Of a DNA stretch of 64,000 nucleotides, positions 38,044-46,687 are shown piece by piece. Position 1 is the first letter of the stretch. Each line of letters begins with the position of its first letter. The notes beneath the pieces were generated by a model. That model was given only the letters and a program-made list of their open reading frames with translations. It did not search any database and was not told the DNA's origin. The translations under genes were made by a program, and so were the position numbers. Origin of the DNA: Rodentibacter genomosp. 1 (GTDB taxonomy: Bacteria > Pseudomonadota > Gammaproteobacteria > Enterobacterales > Pasteurellaceae); NCBI RefSeq assembly GCF_001999285.1, contig NZ_MLHN01000014.1:1-64000 (forward strand), read 5' to 3'.

Positions 38044-40182
38044 ATGATGAGTAAAACAAACGATGATAGTTCATTAAAAAATGAACAAATTATCCAAAAA
38101 TTAGAAGAATTTTATAAAGAGTATAATATCAATATAAAATTTAAATCAGTAACTACTTATTTTCACTTTAATTCTTACAATTTTGAAATTAAAAAAAGTC
38201 AGGATTTTTCAACAATAAAATCCTTAGAGAAAAAATTATATAAAGCATTTCAATTACCTTCAATCTTGATTACACAACAAGAAAGTACTGATGTTTCCTT
38301 TCAAATCATTCATCAAGATAGAAAACCTTATGTATTTTTAGAGGCGGTTCAAAGTGAAGCTTTCCAAAATCCAAAAGATATGCAACTTCCTTTCTTGTTA
38401 GGAGAAAGAAATGGAGCATTCGTAGCAAATTTGGCTAAATTTCCTCATTTGTTAATTAGTGGATGTGTAGGTGCGGGAAAATCAATGTTTATTCATAATT
38501 TAATATTAAGCCTGCTACATCATCAATCGCCAGAAAAATTAAAATTGATCTTAGTTGATCCTAAAGTAGTAGAATTAAGTATATATAATGACATTCCCCA
38601 TTTGCTGACACCCGTGGTTACCGATATGAAAAAAGCGGCAAATGCCTTACGTTGGTGTGTGGATGAAATGGAACGCCGTTATCAATTACTTTCTGCTTTG
38701 CAGGTGCGTAATATTGAAGGCTTTAATGAGAAAATTGATGAATATGAAGGAATGGGAATGCCGATTCCAAATCCGATTTGGAAACAGGATGATACTTCGG
38801 ATCAAATGCCGCCGGCATTGAAAAAATTTAGCTATATCGTGGTGATTTTGGATGAATTTGCTGATCTTGTGATGGTTGCCAGCAAGCAAATTGAAGAGTT
38901 AATCGCCCGACTTGCACAAAAAGCACGTGCGGTTGGTATTCACCTTATTTTGGCAACGCAACGCCCTTCCGGTGATGTGATTACGAAGCTGATTAAAGCC
39001 AATATTCCAAGTCGTATTGCATTTACGGTTACTTCGGCAACTGATTCTAGAATCATTATAGATTGTAATGACGCTGAATGTTTGTGTGGTAGAGGTGATA
39101 TGTTGGTTTCTCTACCTGGAAATTACGCTCCCCTTAGAGTTCAAGCACCTTTCATTAATGATGATGATATTTCACTTTTTACAGAAAGGTTACGTTTGCA
39201 AGGAAAACCGAAATATATTGATTTTCCTAAAGATTTTTCTAAAAGAATGGAAGAAAAACCGAAATATGATCCAATAATTCCCGATGTATTAAAATATATT
39301 CTTGATAGCCAAAATACCTCGATATCTGCGATTCTACGTCAATTTCATATCGGTTTTAATCGAGCTGCAAGAATTTTAGATTCTTTGGAAGATAAAGGTT
39401 TTATTTCTCCTTCTTATAACAACAAACGGAAAATCTTAATCAATGAATTTAGTGAGGCAGACTTACCACAAGAAATACTAGAGAGTAAACTACCGGAAGT
39501 TGTAGAAAATAAGCCTAGTTTACAAATAGGATTAATTACATTTGGAAAGTTTTCAGATAGCTTAATAAATAATATTGATGAATATAACATCACTTATTAT
39601 TCTTATGGCGACATTGATTATAATGCTATAGTTAATATGGATGTTTTTATATTAGTTGGTGATATAAATGAGAAAATATTAACAAATAAAAAGTTAGAAA
39701 AAATAATAGAAAATAATACCGAATTAATTACTTTTATTATATCTTTCAATAAAGATAAGGATTTTTTAGATAAATTTAATATTCCATATTTTATAGGAGA
39801 TGAAAATAATTCTGATAAGATTAATGAGTTAATAAGATCTTTATGCAATATGTCAGTTAATCCAGGGATGATTAATGTGGATATTGTTGATATTAGTTTA
39901 GCTTTTTCAGATTGTAGAAATGTGAAGTATTTATGTGTAAAAGATAGCACCAAAGAATATCGTCATAATATAAAAAATTATTTCAATAAATCAAATAAAA
40001 AGATATTATCTTCATTAGTGAATATTGAATCTGACTTTAGTTTATCTTTTGATATTATGTGTTCGATTACGGATTGGATTGCGGAGCAAGTTAATGAAAA
40101 TGCAAGGATTGTCTGTGGAACATCATTGAATTTTGCTCTTAAGGATGAATTAAAAATTCATATTTTTTATGCAGAAGAATAA
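38044..40182 (+). CDS. FtsK/SpoIIIE-type DNA translocase fused to a degenerate FtsZ-like domain
   Basis: A 712-residue fusion. Residues of about 100-390 are the FtsK motor: Walker A G140-S147 (GCVGAGKS), Walker B IVVILDEFAD (265-273) and the segment LATQRPSGDVITKLIKANIP. Residues of about 410-465 are a gamma winged-helix (SISAILRQFHIGFNRAARIL) that in FtsK reads polar DNA motifs. Residues of about 490-712 look like FtsZ without its GTP loop: PGMINVDIVDISLAF aligns with FtsZ PGLMNVDFADVRTV, and NARIVCGTSLNFALKDELKI with NATVVIGTSLDPDMNDELRV. The tubulin GGGTGTG motif is absent. No membrane segment is present. Codons in 38580-39030 look host-like, those around it AT-rich. Confidence 0.85.
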   Translation: MMSKTNDDSSLKNEQIIQKLEEFYKEYNINIKFKSVTTYFHFNSYNFEIKKSQDFSTIKSLEKKLYKAFQLPSILITQQESTDVSFQIIHQDRKPYVFLEAVQSEAFQNPKDMQLPFLLGERNGAFVANLAKFPHLLISGCVGAGKSMFIHNLILSLLHHQSPEKLKLILVDPKVVELSIYNDIPHLLTPVVTDMKKAANALRWCVDEMERRYQLLSALQVRNIEGFNEKIDEYEGMGMPIPNPIWKQDDTSDQMPPALKKFSYIVVILDEFADLVMVASKQIEELIARLAQKARAVGIHLILATQRPSGDVITKLIKANIPSRIAFTVTSATDSRIIIDCNDAECLCGRGDMLVSLPGNYAPLRVQAPFINDDDISLFTERLRLQGKPKYIDFPKDFSKRMEEKPKYDPIIPDVLKYILDSQNTSISAILRQFHIGFNRAARILDSLEDKGFISPSYNNKRKILINEFSEADLPQEILESKLPEVVENKPSLQIGLITFGKFSDSLINNIDEYNITYYSYGDIDYNAIVNMDVFILVGDINEKILTNKKLEKIIENNTELITFIISFNKDKDFLDKFNIPYFIGDENNSDKINELIRSLCNMSVNPGMINVDIVDISLAFSDCRNVKYLCVKDSTKEYRHNIKNYFNKSNKKILSSLVNIESDFSLSFDIMCSITDWIAEQVNENARIVCGTSLNFALKDELKIHIFYAEE

Positions 40183-40492
40183 ATAATTTTTATCTGAAAA
40201 TCTAAATTCTCAGTCGATCTTATTAAAAACAAGTGCATCTTCCTCTATTGGGAAGTTTGGAAGAGGGGATTCTAAAAGCGGAGCTTTCATAGACAGGTGG
40301 GGAAAGCTCACCTATTTTATTTAGACCATATAAATGATGAGACCGGCTCTTTGAGCTTAATTATCCATCGTTTCTTATTGTTAATGGCTTTTTTCTCTTA
40401 TTACTCATAGAATAGACCCCTAAAAGGCAAGACATAGTTCGGCTTTATCAATATTTAAGCATTAAAATGACTTTGAGATTAAGAGAAAGAAA
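40183..40492. other. Gap with a remnant of a second integrase 5' end
   Basis: No complete gene. On the minus strand ATG 40408 begins a 15-codon frame MSNKRKKPLTIRNDG, resembling the start of the downstream integrase (MSNSIKKPLTTKTIE). The DNA match runs over about 48 bases (40380-40425 against 42119-42167, roughly 80 percent by eye). This is the start of a lost integrase gene of a second element copy. The remaining bases show no gene or hairpin with a T-run. Confidence 0.6.
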
Positions 40493-40525
40493 GTGAATTT
40501 AAATGAAACATTATCCCAACACACC
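40493..40525 (+). other. att-like sequence inside the island (candidate internal junction)
   Basis: The 33 bases from GTG 40493 match the right island end/mutS junction at 42321-42353 in 26 of 33 positions by eye; both encode (V/M)NLNE..SQHT. This supports two related elements once integrated in tandem at the same site. It is followed at once by an FtsK gamma-domain fragment. Confidence 0.55.
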
Positions 40526-40856
40526 TGATTTAACAAGAATCCACAGTGCTTTTGTCAGTGATGAAGAAATTATGGCTATCACAGATTTCCTGCGTATGTT
40601 TGGACTACCTCGATATCAAGAAGATATTTTTACTGGTGAAACATTGTCATTATTAAATGACGAACTGGATCCTTTATTTGATAAAGTACGCAAATTCGTG
40701 ATTAAAACAGAAACTACTTCAATCTCGGCAATTATACGCAAGTTTAGCATTGGTTTTAATCGTGCTGCTAATATTATGGCGCAGCTTGAAGCAGAAGGGG
40801 TTATATCAGAACCATTAAAATCGGGAAAACGAGAGTTACTCATATCAAAAAATTAA
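40503..40856 (+). CDS. Stand-alone FtsK gamma (winged-helix) fragment
   Basis: A 117-residue protein that matches the C-terminal end of FtsK: NTPDLTRIHSAFVSDEEI at the N-terminus is the tail of the motor domain, and the gamma domain follows (DPLFDKVRKFVI, TSISAIIRKFSIGFNRAANI). It lacks the ATPase core. The ATG lies inside the att-like sequence. It is probably the 3' remnant of a second translocase gene from a deleted tandem element, but it could be expressed and act as a DNA-binding competitor of FtsK. Confidence 0.7.
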   Translation: MKHYPNTPDLTRIHSAFVSDEEIMAITDFLRMFGLPRYQEDIFTGETLSLLNDELDPLFDKVRKFVIKTETTSISAIIRKFSIGFNRAANIMAQLEAEGVISEPLKSGKRELLISKN

Positions 40857-40876
40857 AGTAATAGGCAGGAAACTGC

Positions 40877-42146
40877 CTATTTCTCAATTACTAAATCATC
40901 TAAATAATCAGCCCATTTCTGTAACCAAATACGGCATTCTTTGTCATAACTATGTAAATTATAAGTTCCTTCAATTCCTTTTTTTGAATGTCCTAAAATA
41001 GCCTCTCCAACTTCATTTGGACAGCCTAAACGGGCTAAGCCGGTACGAACCGTTCTGCGTAGATCGTGTGGAGACCAATGTTCAATATCTAACATTAAGC
41101 CATTTTTTCTTAAAGCCCACATTCTTTCTGTTAGATACTTTTGTTGTATTGGCTTTTCTTGTAATCTCATTTGAAATAGGTATCTCGTTGAATGATCAAA
41201 TGTTTTTATGAGTTCTATTGCTTGTGTAGAAAGTTGGACATAGCGGGAAGTACCTGTTTTTGTTTCTCTCAAGAAAATTGTTTTCATTTCTAAATCAATA
41301 TCATCCCACTCTATTGTACAAATTTCTCCTGTTCGGCATCCGGTGAGTAATGTAAGCAAAAATACATTTTGGATTTTTTCAGTTAAGCGAGATTTTTTTA
41401 TCCATTCTAAGAATATGCTAAGCTCTCTATGATCAAATGCTCGCGTTCCCCGATTATTAGTTAGCTTAACAGTACTCATTTTTAACGTTTCTTTTGCTAA
41501 AAGTGCAGGATTAACAAAATTTTCATCAAACTTGTCTAATCCTATTGCAAAACGGTAAGCTAAAGCCCACTCACGAAGAACGTTACCCGCTTGAACATTA
41601 GCTCCTCTTTCATTTACAATCTTCAAGATATGCTCGGCAATTTCTTTTCTAGTTATAGAAGACGCTAACCTATTACCAAAAGGAATGACAACATCATTAT
41701 GTAATGTTCGACGAACTTCATCTGTCCTTTAGGTTTTCTTGCACCGACTATCAAACGACCATTTTCACTATAGTGATCTTCAATATACTGTGATAGATAG
41801 AGTTCAATAAGATCTTTAACATAGAACGGTTTTTTTGATTAGCTTGTTCTTTCTTGTATTTTTTTAGTTCTGATGCGGGACAGCGACCTGCAAGTCGAAT
41901 ATGTTTCAATTCTTTAAGCTGCTTTCTCGCTTCTGCTAAACTGACAGCAGGAAATGAGCCAATTTTTACTTGAGTAAGTTTTTGAGTTATCGGGCTTGAA
42001 TAACGATAGAAAAAGGTTTTCAGCCCTGTCTTGCCACAGGTAACTCTTAGACCTGAGTATTCTCCAATATCAGCTTTATCGGGATCTTTGGGCTTCATCG
42101 CCTCAATAGTTTTTGTCGTTAATGGCTTTTTTATACTATTACTCAT
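40877..42146 (-). pseudogene. P4-type tyrosine integrase with two frameshifts
   Basis: Reading leftward, the arm-binding domain (MSNSIKKPLTTKTIEAMKPK, then GLRVTCGKTGLKTFFYRYSS) runs in one frame until a run of seven T (41830-41836). The next piece (PFYVKDLIELYLSQYIEDHY) is in a second frame. Another shift near the sequence for RKPKGQ leads to the catalytic half (40877 to about 41690). That half has the Arg in TGCRTGE, the HDLRR box, the GHS His and the YNLHSY Tyr. The intact length would be about 420 residues. It targets mutS, judged from position. It is inactive as written unless the shifts are read errors. Confidence 0.85.
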
Positions 42147-42180
42147 AAAATATCTCCTTAAAAGTGCTTATATATTATAC

Positions 42181-42268
42181 TATAGGTTTATAGGAGCCTA
42201 CAAATAAACCTATATTTAAGTATGGGTTTTTATAAGACTTTATGAAACTTTGATAAACTTTATGAAAC
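42181..42268. repeat. Inverted and direct repeats at the island's right end
   Basis: tataggtttat (42181-42191) and ataaacctata (42204-42214) form an 11-base inverted repeat. actttatgaaac occurs twice (42237-42248 and 42257-42268), 20 bases apart. They lie between the integrase start and the mutS junction, where arm-type integrase or excisionase sites are expected. Function is inferred. Confidence 0.5.
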
Positions 42269-42320
42269 GATGAACTTATTTAAAATCATTTAATATCAAT
42301 AACTTAATTAATTTAATAAT

Positions 42321-42353
42321 ATGAATTTAAACGAAAAAATGTCACAACATACC
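42321..42353. other. Right island/mutS junction (attR-like)
   Basis: The sequence encoding MNLNEKM comes from the island side; SQHTPMMQQ is native MutS. The junction lies near caacatacc. A similar sequence is found at 40493-40525. No good ribosome site precedes the ATG at 42321. Confidence 0.65.
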
Positions 42354-44906
42354 CCAATGATGCAGCAATATCTCAAACTCAAAGCGGAAAATCCGGATAT
42401 TTTGCTGTTTTATCGTATGGGGGATTTTTATGAGCTGTTTTATGATGATGCGAAAAAAGCGGCGGCATTATTGGATATCTCCCTAACCAAGCGGGGACAA
42501 TCTGCGGGGCTGCCCATTCCGATGGCAGGGGTGCCTTATCATGCCATAGAAGGTTATTTAGCAAAATTGGTTCAGTTGGGTGAGTCTGTCGCTATTTGTG
42601 AGCAGGTGGGGGATCCGGCAACAAGCAAAGGGCCGGTAGAACGTCAAATTGTACGGATTGTAACGCCAGGCACAGTGAGTGATGAAGCCTTGTTACCGGA
42701 ACGCCAAGACAATTTAATTGCTGCTATCTATCAAGAAAAAGATCAATTTGGTTTAGCCACATTAGATATGACATCCGGCCTTTTTCAACTGTGCGAGCCT
42801 GAAAATAAAGAAACGCTACGTGCGGAATTACAACGCATTGCTCCGGTGGAGTTGCTCTATTGCGAAGATTTCAGCGAAATGGCAATCATTGAACATTGTA
42901 AAGGATTACGCCGTCGCCCCATTTGGGAATTTGAACTTGGTACGGCGATTAGCCAGCTCAACCGTCAATTCGGCACGAAAGATTTGCGTGCCTTTGGCGT
43001 AGAAAAATCACCACTTGGACTAAGTGCAGTGGGCTGTTTGTTGCAATATGCGAAAGAAACTCAACGTACCGCCTTACCGCATATTAACAGCATTAGTGTG
43101 ATTCAAAATCAAGATTATATTCAACTGGATGCCGCTACAAGACGCAATTTAGAACTCACTCAAAATCTTGCCGGTGGCACAGAGAATACGCTTGCTTCAG
43201 TGTTGGATAAATGTGTCACCCCAATGGGAAGCCGTTTGCTCAAACGTTGGATTCATCAACCTATTCGGGATACCCAAAAACTTCGCCAACGCCAACAGGC
43301 GATTGCAGAAATTTTAAATTTTGATCTAGTAGATGAATTACAACCCTATTTAAAACAAGTGGGGGATATGGAACGTATTTTGGCTCGAGTGGCATTGCGT
43401 TCGGCACGTCCACGGGATCTCACCCGTTTGCGTACTGCATTGGAGCAACTCCCCGAATTACAAGCGATCATTCAGCAAAAAACACCGCCATTTTTGACCG
43501 CACTTTTTACTCAGATCGCAGATTTTAGTGAACAGTGTGATCTCCTACAACGTGCCATTATTGACTTGCCACCACTTTTGATTCGTGATGGTGGGGTGAT
43601 TGCACAAGGATACAATGAAGAATTGGACGAATGGCGAACCCTTTCTGATGGTGCAACTCAATATTTAGAGAATCTAGAAAAACGAGAGCGGGACAATACT
43701 GGGATCGATACCTTAAAAATCGGTTTTAATGCCGTTCACGGTTATTATATTCAAATTAGCCAAGGGCAAGCTCATAAAGCACCGATTCATTATGTTCGCC
43801 GCCAAACCTTAAAAAATGCGGAACGCTACATCATTCCGGAACTGAAGGAATATGAAGATAAAGTGCTGAAATCCAAAGGGGCAGCGTTGGCGTTGGAAAA
43901 ACAGCTTTACGAGGAATTATTCGATTTACTGCTCCCACATTTAGGCGCTTTACAACTGGCAAGCCTTGCCTTATCGGAATTAGATGTATTAGTGAATTTG
44001 GCGGAACGTGCAGACCGATTAAACTATGTGATGCCTACATTCTGTGATGAAATCAGTATGACGATTGAAAACGGCCGTCATCCGGTGGTGGAACAAGTGC
44101 TTAAAGAGCCGTTTATCGCCAATCCGGTTGAACTCAATAAAGATCGTCATTTACTCATCATTACCGGCCCTAATATGGGGGGGAAAAGTACTTATATGCG
44201 TCAAACCGCCTTGATTGCGTTAATGGCGTATATGGGAAGTTTTGTTCCGGCAGATCAGGCAAAAATTGGGCCGATTGACCGCATTTTCACCCGTATCGGT
44301 GCCTCTGATGATCTTGCCTCCGGTCGTTCAACCTTTATGGTAGAAATGACGGAAATGGCGAATATTCTCCATCAAGCCAGCGCACAAAGTTTGGTACTAA
44401 TTGATGAAATTGGACGAGGCACTTCTACCTATGATGGGCTTTCCCTTGCTTGGGCATGTGCAGAATGGCTGGCGAAAAATATCCGTTCGCTCACCTTATT
44501 TGCCACCCATTATTTTGAATTAACTGCTTTGCCGGAACAATTTGCAGGCATTGTGAACGTGCATTTAGATGCCCTTGAGCATAATAACACCATTGCTTTT
44601 ATGCACAGTGTACAAGAAGGGGCGGCAAGCAAAAGTTATGGTTTAGCGGTTGCCGCCTTAGCCGGGGTACCGCAACAAGTCATTAAACTGGCGAAGCAAA
44701 AATTGACACAATTAGAAAAAATATCGGGTCATGCTGCCGATCAACAAATTCAAGCTTTGCGAGAAGCTCATCAACACCAGGGAGAGCTTGCCTTTGAACA
44801 AGAAATGGAGGCGTTACGAACAGCAATTGAAAAACTTGATCCTGATGAATTAAGCCCTAAACAGGCATTGGCGTATTTGTATCAACTGAAAAAAATGGTG
44901 AACTAA
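42321..44906 (+). CDS. mutS: DNA mismatch repair protein MutS with an element-supplied N-terminus
   Basis: Recognises mismatches and starts methyl-directed repair. The 861-residue protein is complete: [20 protein letters not shown] and [11 protein letters not shown] (mismatch-contact region) at residues 10-40, core clamp domains, and the ATPase with Walker [15 protein letters not shown] and [13 protein letters not shown]. The first codons (MNLNEK) are not native; the original start is stranded at 34124. The ATG at 42321 has no Shine-Dalgarno (aataat precedes it), and an alternative ATG at 42339 gives MSQHTPMM. Expression from an island-borne or weak promoter is likely altered. USS hairpin follows the stop. 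Confidence 0.97.
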   Translation: MNLNEKMSQHTPMMQQYLKLKAENPDILLFYRMGDFYELFYDDAKKAAALLDISLTKRGQSAGLPIPMAGVPYHAIEGYLAKLVQLGESVAICEQVGDPATSKGPVERQIVRIVTPGTVSDEALLPERQDNLIAAIYQEKDQFGLATLDMTSGLFQLCEPENKETLRAELQRIAPVELLYCEDFSEMAIIEHCKGLRRRPIWEFELGTAISQLNRQFGTKDLRAFGVEKSPLGLSAVGCLLQYAKETQRTALPHINSISVIQNQDYIQLDAATRRNLELTQNLAGGTENTLASVLDKCVTPMGSRLLKRWIHQPIRDTQKLRQRQQAIAEILNFDLVDELQPYLKQVGDMERILARVALRSARPRDLTRLRTALEQLPELQAIIQQKTPPFLTALFTQIADFSEQCDLLQRAIIDLPPLLIRDGGVIAQGYNEELDEWRTLSDGATQYLENLEKRERDNTGIDTLKIGFNAVHGYYIQISQGQAHKAPIHYVRRQTLKNAERYIIPELKEYEDKVLKSKGAALALEKQLYEELFDLLLPHLGALQLASLALSELDVLVNLAERADRLNYVMPTFCDEISMTIENGRHPVVEQVLKEPFIANPVELNKDRHLLIITGPNMGGKSTYMRQTALIALMAYMGSFVPADQAKIGPIDRIFTRIGASDDLASGRSTFMVEMTEMANILHQASAQSLVLIDEIGRGTSTYDGLSLAWACAEWLAKNIRSLTLFATHYFELTALPEQFAGIVNVHLDALEHNNTIAFMHSVQEGAASKSYGLAVAALAGVPQQVIKLAKQKLTQLEKISGHAADQQIQALREAHQHQGELAFEQEMEALRTAIEKLDPDELSPKQALAYLYQLKKMVN

Positions 44907-44921
44907 AACGCTCATAAAAAC

Positions 44922-44968
44922 GACCGCACTTTACACAATTCGATCTGATATAAAAGTGCGGTCAATTT
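44922..44968 (+). terminator. Terminator of mutS built from inverted uptake signals
   Basis: gaccgcactt (44922-44931) pairs with aagtgcggtc (44954-44963), followed by aattttt. Confidence 0.75.
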
Positions 44969-45023
44969 TTGAAAAGATTCTGTTGTTATGCAGGACAACA
45001 CTGATTTTTTGTTTGCTTGCAGA

Positions 45024-45100
45024 GGCACGCAGTGTGTGTCCGAATTTTAACATATTGAAATGATTTGATTTTATAACGGACACACGCAGTGTGTCCCTAC
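45024..45100. repeat. REP/MITE-like 82-base inverted-repeat element, copy A (77 bases)
   Basis: The right end cggacacacgcagtgtgtccctac and an imperfect left end (ggcacgcagtgtgtgtccg) flank an AT-rich centre. The whole matches copy B (55194-55275) in inverted orientation. Partial copies (acatagtgtgtcc near 45230, cggtgtccctac near 53074) lie nearby. No coding capacity. Bases 45101-45318 otherwise show no gene, only one uptake signal and a small hairpin. Confidence 0.75.
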
Positions 45101-45318
45101 TAACCACGTTATTTAATATTGAATAGGTAATATTAGTCTTTCACTTAACGGGATTAGCAAAATAAAACGGACGCACATTGAGTTTCCTTTATAAAAAACA
45201 ATTTCAACAAGTTATAAAAAATGACATACATAGTGTGTCCTTAAAAACAACTCAAAATGTTGTAAAAGTGCGGTTGTTTTCACTGATTTTCCCACCGTCT
45301 ATGGTGGGAGGTGTGTTG

Positions 45319-45903
45319 TTAATAGTAGGAATGTTCGCCTCGTTGATGTTCTGTCACATCTTTTGCCCCTTTCAATTCATTCGGGAATAGACCGACTAAT
45401 TGTTTTTCCACTCCATCTTTTAAGGTGACATCCACCATTGAACAACCATTACAGCCCCCTCCAAATTGTAAAACGGCATAGCCGTCTTCTGTAATTTCAA
45501 TGAGGGTGATTTTTCCACCATGGCCGGCTAACTGTGGATTAATTTGAGTTTGAATGACATATTCCACACGTTCAATCAAAGGCGCATCATCTGCAACCTT
45601 ACGCATTTTTGCATTTGGTGCCTTTAACGTGAGCTGCGCTCCCAATTCTTCAGTTACATAATCAATCTCGGCGTCTTCTAAAAACGGGAGGCTGATCTCA
45701 TCCACAAAGGCTGAGAACGTACTATATTTCATTTCAATATCACTTTCTTCCACTGCACTCGGGGGGCAATAAGATACCCCACATTCTGCATTCGGCGTGC
45801 CAGGGTTTACTACAAAAATACGAATATTCGTGCCTTCTTCTTGTGTATCCAATAATTTACGAAAATGTGCCTGTGCCGCTTCCGAAATAGCAATTTGTTC
45901 CAT
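45319..45903 (-). CDS. nfuA: Fe/S biogenesis protein NfuA
   Basis: Carrier that delivers [4Fe-4S] clusters under stress. The 194 residues have the degenerate A-type N-terminal domain ([40 protein letters not shown]) and a C-terminal Nfu domain with the cluster-binding CxxC in [18 protein letters not shown]. The ending [10 protein letters not shown] is the same as in E. coli NfuA. It is read leftward ahead of comF, in the next transcription unit. Confidence 0.98.
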   Translation of the reverse strand: MEQIAISEAAQAHFRKLLDTQEEGTNIRIFVVNPGTPNAECGVSYCPPSAVEESDIEMKYSTFSAFVDEISLPFLEDAEIDYVTEELGAQLTLKAPNAKMRKVADDAPLIERVEYVIQTQINPQLAGHGGKITLIEITEDGYAVLQFGGGCNGCSMVDVTLKDGVEKQLVGLFPNELKGAKDVTEHQRGEHSYY

Positions 45904-45986
45904 AAAGCTTCCTTAATACTTGAGAAAATTTGTCAGATGATACGCCTACCTCGGTATTTTTTCCACTTTTTTGTCGCTCAATCTCA

Positions 45987-46685
45987 TTAAACACGTGCCA
46001 ATCCCCATACTTGTATTTCTTGAACACCCAATTGACGTAGTAACGTGGCTATTTCGTTAAGTGTGCTGCCTGTTGTAATCACATCATCTACAAGTGCTAT
46101 CCGCTTATAAGGAAAGGGAGATGAAAGAGTAATTTTAAACGCATTGTTCAAGTTTCGGCAACGGGCTGTTGCACTTAAACCACGTTGGGTCGGTGTATTT
46201 TTTACTCGCTTAACAATATGGGATAAACAAGGAATATTAAGCCATCGACTGAGCACTTTCGCTAATAAATCAGACTGATTATAGCCCCGTTGCCATTGGC
46301 GGAGATGGTGGAGCGGTACAGGAATAATGGCTTGAGGAAAGGTTAATCCGTATATTCGCCTTGCCTCATAAAGCTCAAGTAATAATAAACGGGCTAAAGT
46401 TCGATCAAGCCAAAATTTTTTTTGAAACTTAAAATGATGAATTAAATGGGAAAGTGGCTCATCATAACGCCCGATAACCACGAGCCGATCCCAAATAAAG
46501 GCATGACGATAGCAATTTCCACAATAACCGGCAACATATTGCAAAGGTGCGCCACAACGGCCACAGTAGGTATATCGTGGGATTTGTCGTTGGCACCTTG
46601 AACACAAGCCATTTGCCCCCAGTTTTAACGGAGATTGGCATAGCACACAGCTAAATTGGAAAAATTCACTAAAATTTAACCGCAC
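45987..46685 (-). CDS. comF: Competence protein ComF (phosphoribosyltransferase-like)
   Basis: Cytoplasmic protein required for moving DNA through the inner membrane in natural transformation. The 232-residue protein has N-terminal zinc-finger-type Cys pairs (CVLCQSP, CSRC, YCGRCGAPL) and a phosphoribosyltransferase loop (RIALVDDVITTGSTLNEIA). The start is GTG at 46685, in the uptake signal gtgcggt; aggaaaa from the end of comE is its ribosome site. It is the last gene of the comABCDEF operon, 2 bases after comE. Confidence 0.92.
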   Translation of the reverse strand: MRLNFSEFFQFSCVLCQSPLKLGANGLCSRCQRQIPRYTYCGRCGAPLQYVAGYCGNCYRHAFIWDRLVVIGRYDEPLSHLIHHFKFQKKFWLDRTLARLLLLELYEARRIYGLTFPQAIIPVPLHHLRQWQRGYNQSDLLAKVLSRWLNIPCLSHIVKRVKNTPTQRGLSATARCRNLNNAFKITLSSPFPYKRIALVDDVITTGSTLNEIATLLRQLGVQEIQVWGLARV

Positions 46686-46687
46686 TT

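Larger units (their letters stand above)
34159..42341. mobile_element. Integrated island inserted in the 5' end of mutS
   Basis: An AT-rich 8.2-kb insertion bounded on the left by a stub of mutS and on the right by the mutS body. It carries a Rep-like initiator, AlpA-type regulator, XRE regulator, FtsK-type translocase and a P4-type integrase remnant, which are standard integrative or phage-satellite gene types. No exact uptake signal occurs from about 33957 to 43496, whereas flanks have roughly one per kb. Its exact ends are uncertain: the left junction is near 34150-34158 and the right is within 42321-42353. Confidence 0.85.
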
